From positions 1 through 64,000 of the forward strand of contig NZ_MUYK01000001.1 in the NCBI RefSeq assembly GCF_002155685.1: a stretch of DNA of 64,000 nt, in the 5' to 3' direction. The DNA comes from Erythrobacter colymbi (lineage in GTDB: Bacteria; Pseudomonadota; Alphaproteobacteria; Sphingomonadales; Sphingomonadaceae). Made by a program: the position numbers and the translations under genes. The notes under the pieces are model-generated. The model saw only the letters and a list, made by a program, of their open reading frames with translations, searched no databases and was not told the DNA's origin. Of this stretch, positions 62,482 to 64,000 are shown in pieces; position 1 is the stretch's first letter; every line of letters begins with the position of its first letter.

Positions 62482-63612
62482 TCACAGCAGCCGAAGCTGC
62501 GCTTCATCCCTGGCCGGCTTGTCGTCCTCCGCGCCCTCCAGCCCCGACAGCGTCAGCCCCATCAGCCGGATCGGCCCGCGCAAGGGTAACTCGGCCTCCA
62601 GTAGCGCGCGGGCGAGCCGGGCGAACTCCTCGCGCCCGTTCACGTAATCCGGCAGCGAGGTCGCGCGGGTCATGATCTGGAAATCGGTGAACTTCATCTT
62701 GAGCGTCACCGTCCGCCCCCGCGCCTGCGCCGCCTCGATGCGCTCCCACACGATGGCGATGATGTTCTCGAGCGTCTCGCGCAAGGCGGCGCCGCTGCCG
62801 ATGTCCTCCGAGAACGTCCGCTCTCCGCCGACCGATTTACGGATGCGATGCGCGGCGACCGGGCGCAGGTCGATGCCTCTCGCCGCGCGGAACAGGTAGT
62901 CCGCCATGCTGCCGAAATGCTGGCGCAGGAAGGCGATGTCCTTGGCTGCGAGGTCCGCGCCGGTCGCGATGCCGAGCTTCTGCATCCGCTCCTCGGCCTT
63001 GGGGCCGACCCCGTGGAACCGCCGGATCGGCAGCCCCGCGACGAACTGCGCCCCCTCGCCCGGGCGGATCACGCACAGGCCATCGGGCTTGTTCTGGTCG
63101 CTCGCGAGCTTGGCGAGGAACTTGTTGTAGCTCACCCCCGCGCTCGCGGTCAGCCGGGTCTTGGCGCGGATTTCCTGCCGGATCAGCTCGGCGATCCGGG
63201 TCGCGCTGCCGATGCCGAGGCGGTCGTCGGTGACGTCGAGATAGGCTTCGTCGAGGCTCAGCGGCTCGATCACCGGGGTGTAGTGCTCGAACACCCGGCG
63301 GATCTGGCGGCTCGCCTCCTTGTAGGCATCGAAGCGCGGGCGCACGAAGATCAGCTCGGGGCACAGGCGCTGCGCCGTGACCGAGGGCATGGCGCTCCTC
63401 ACCCCAAACTTGCGCGCCTCGTAGCTCGCCGCCGCGACCACCCCGCGCCCGCCCGCTCCGCCGACCGCGACGGGCTTGCCCTTCAATTCCGGATTGTCGC
63501 GCTGTTCGACGCTGGCGAAGAAGGCATCCATGTCGACATGGATGATCTTGCGCAGCCCCAGCTCGCCCGCGCGCGCATCATCGCCGGTATCTGACGGAGC
63601 CCGATCACTCAT
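62482..63612 (-). CDS. dinB: DNA polymerase IV (Y-family translesion polymerase)
   Basis: A 376-aa error-prone polymerase. The palm motifs are HVDMDAFFASVEQRDNP and SLDEAYLDVT with the catalytic Asp and Glu, followed by SYNKFLAKLAS and the helix-hairpin-helix HGVGPKAEERMQKLG. A little-finger domain closes the protein. There is no obvious C-terminal QLxLF clamp-binding motif; the chain ends DEAQLRLL, which could serve as one. Start at 63612 with AAGG upstream. Confidence 0.95.
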   Translation of the reverse strand: MSDRAPSDTGDDARAGELGLRKIIHVDMDAFFASVEQRDNPELKGKPVAVGGAGGRGVVAAASYEARKFGVRSAMPSVTAQRLCPELIFVRPRFDAYKEASRQIRRVFEHYTPVIEPLSLDEAYLDVTDDRLGIGSATRIAELIRQEIRAKTRLTASAGVSYNKFLAKLASDQNKPDGLCVIRPGEGAQFVAGLPIRRFHGVGPKAEERMQKLGIATGADLAAKDIAFLRQHFGSMADYLFRAARGIDLRPVAAHRIRKSVGGERTFSEDIGSGAALRETLENIIAIVWERIEAAQARGRTVTLKMKFTDFQIMTRATSLPDYVNGREEFARLARALLEAELPLRGPIRLMGLTLSGLEGAEDDKPARDEAQLRLL

Positions 63613-63739
63613 GCCTTGCAAATAGAACCTTGCATCGCCTGAAGGAACTGTTGCTGGAACCATTCACTCCAGATGCCATTTTGTGCAGATGCGAAAAGAA
63701 CAGTGGTCTTCCGGCGAGCCGATGGGCAAGGGGCCCGCG

Positions 63740-64000
63740 ATGGCAACCTCTCTCGCCTCCCCTCCTGCCGCGAATCCGTCCGCCCGCAAGGCGCTGGGTG
63801 AGCGCGAGCTGATGTGGATGATGGCGATGCTGATGGCGCTCAATGCCTTCGGGATCGACGCGATTCTCCCCGCGCTCGATTCGCTCGCCGCCGATCTTGC
63901 GGTGCCGGGCAACGACCGGCAGTTCGTGATCGGCGTGTTCCTGCTCACCGGCGGCATCGGCTCGCTGGTGCCGGGCGCGCTGGCCGACCGCTTCGGACGG
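63740..64000 (+). CDS. MFS transporter of the Bcr/CflA drug-resistance type (3' end outside window)
   Basis: The first 87 residues are visible. After a polar leader of about 28 residues come helix 1 (LMWMMAMLMALNAFGIDAILPAL), a loop DSLAADLAVPGNDRQ and helix 2 with GIGSLVPGALADRFGR, the conserved loop 2-3 motif of major facilitator exporters. The D-x-x-LPAL-type pattern at the end of helix 1 is typical of Bcr/CflA drug:H+ antiporters. ATG at 63740 has AAGGGG upstream; an in-frame ATG at 63722 exists. The gene is truncated by the window edge, not by mutation. Confidence 0.88.
   Translation, partial: MATSLASPPAANPSARKALGERELMWMMAMLMALNAFGIDAILPALDSLAADLAVPGNDRQFVIGVFLLTGGIGSLVPGALADRFGR

Noticed and set aside
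63645..63660. GAAC-N8-GAAC before dinB, like an alphaproteobacterial LexA box
   Set aside because: The canonical box has exactly 7 bases between the two GAAC units. This spacing is 8, so SOS control is not claimed.

Overview
The window is GC-rich and packed with short-spaced, often overlapping genes. It looks like chromosome from an alphaproteobacterium, most likely order Sphingomonadales (Erythrobacteraceae-like). This is inferred from several features: split methionine synthase (metH), a fused ArsR/methyltransferase regulator next to metF, TonB-dependent uptake, many intergenic palindromes, and bciA, which encodes the 8-vinyl reductase of bacteriochlorophyll synthesis. The bciA gene raises the possibility of an aerobic anoxygenic phototroph, but no other photosynthesis gene is present here. 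No plasmid, phage or CRISPR signature was seen.

Layout. 0-0.3 kb: tRNA-Cys and tRNA-Thr. 0.36-4.0 kb: a polyprenyl-phosphate sugar transfer cassette (GT2 transferase, SAM methyltransferase, GtrA, large membrane protein). 4.1-7.6 kb: an odd SDR protein, an N-acyl-D-amino-acid deacylase and bciA. 7.6-15.7 kb: a divergent galactoside island (GH42 and GH36 enzymes one way; Na+ symporter, galT and galK the other), with a 273-bp MITE-like element between galT and galK. 15.8-21.5 kb: methyl-cycle operon (SahR-like regulator, metF, metH in two genes). 21.5-24.5 kb: an RSL-type lectin, a serine hydrolase and a CPA2 antiporter. 24.6-29.4 kb: tandem glycine riboswitch plus gcvT-gcvH-gcvPA-gcvPB. 29.5-36.5 kb: flippase, lipoprotein, polysaccharide deacetylase, mmsA, SMP-30 lactonase and an M24 peptidase.

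36.5-49.0 kb holds the most interesting part. A CitE-independent, citrate-synthase-type lyase and a CaiB CoA-transferase plus IclR regulator diverge from a 93-bp gap carrying a double operator (two TTCGN5CGAA palindromes 6 bp apart). The same double operator recurs about 5 kb away in front of a TonB receptor, WrbA, VOC protein, alpha/beta hydrolase and two MetE-like zinc enzymes. I infer one IclR-controlled uptake and catabolic regulon for an unidentified substrate. An orphan secretin and a secreted subtilase lie between its two halves.

49.0-64.0 kb: CorA-type transporter, SnoaL-like protein, a parS-like site, tRNA-Gly, a HAD dehalogenase coupled to a penicillin-acylase-family enzyme, a TorF-like outer-membrane protein, an alcohol dehydrogenase and an SDR, a phytase-PhoX phosphate-scavenging pair, a GDT1-like membrane protein, dps, pgl, a Nudix hydrolase, dinB and the start of a Bcr/CflA-type exporter cut by the window end.
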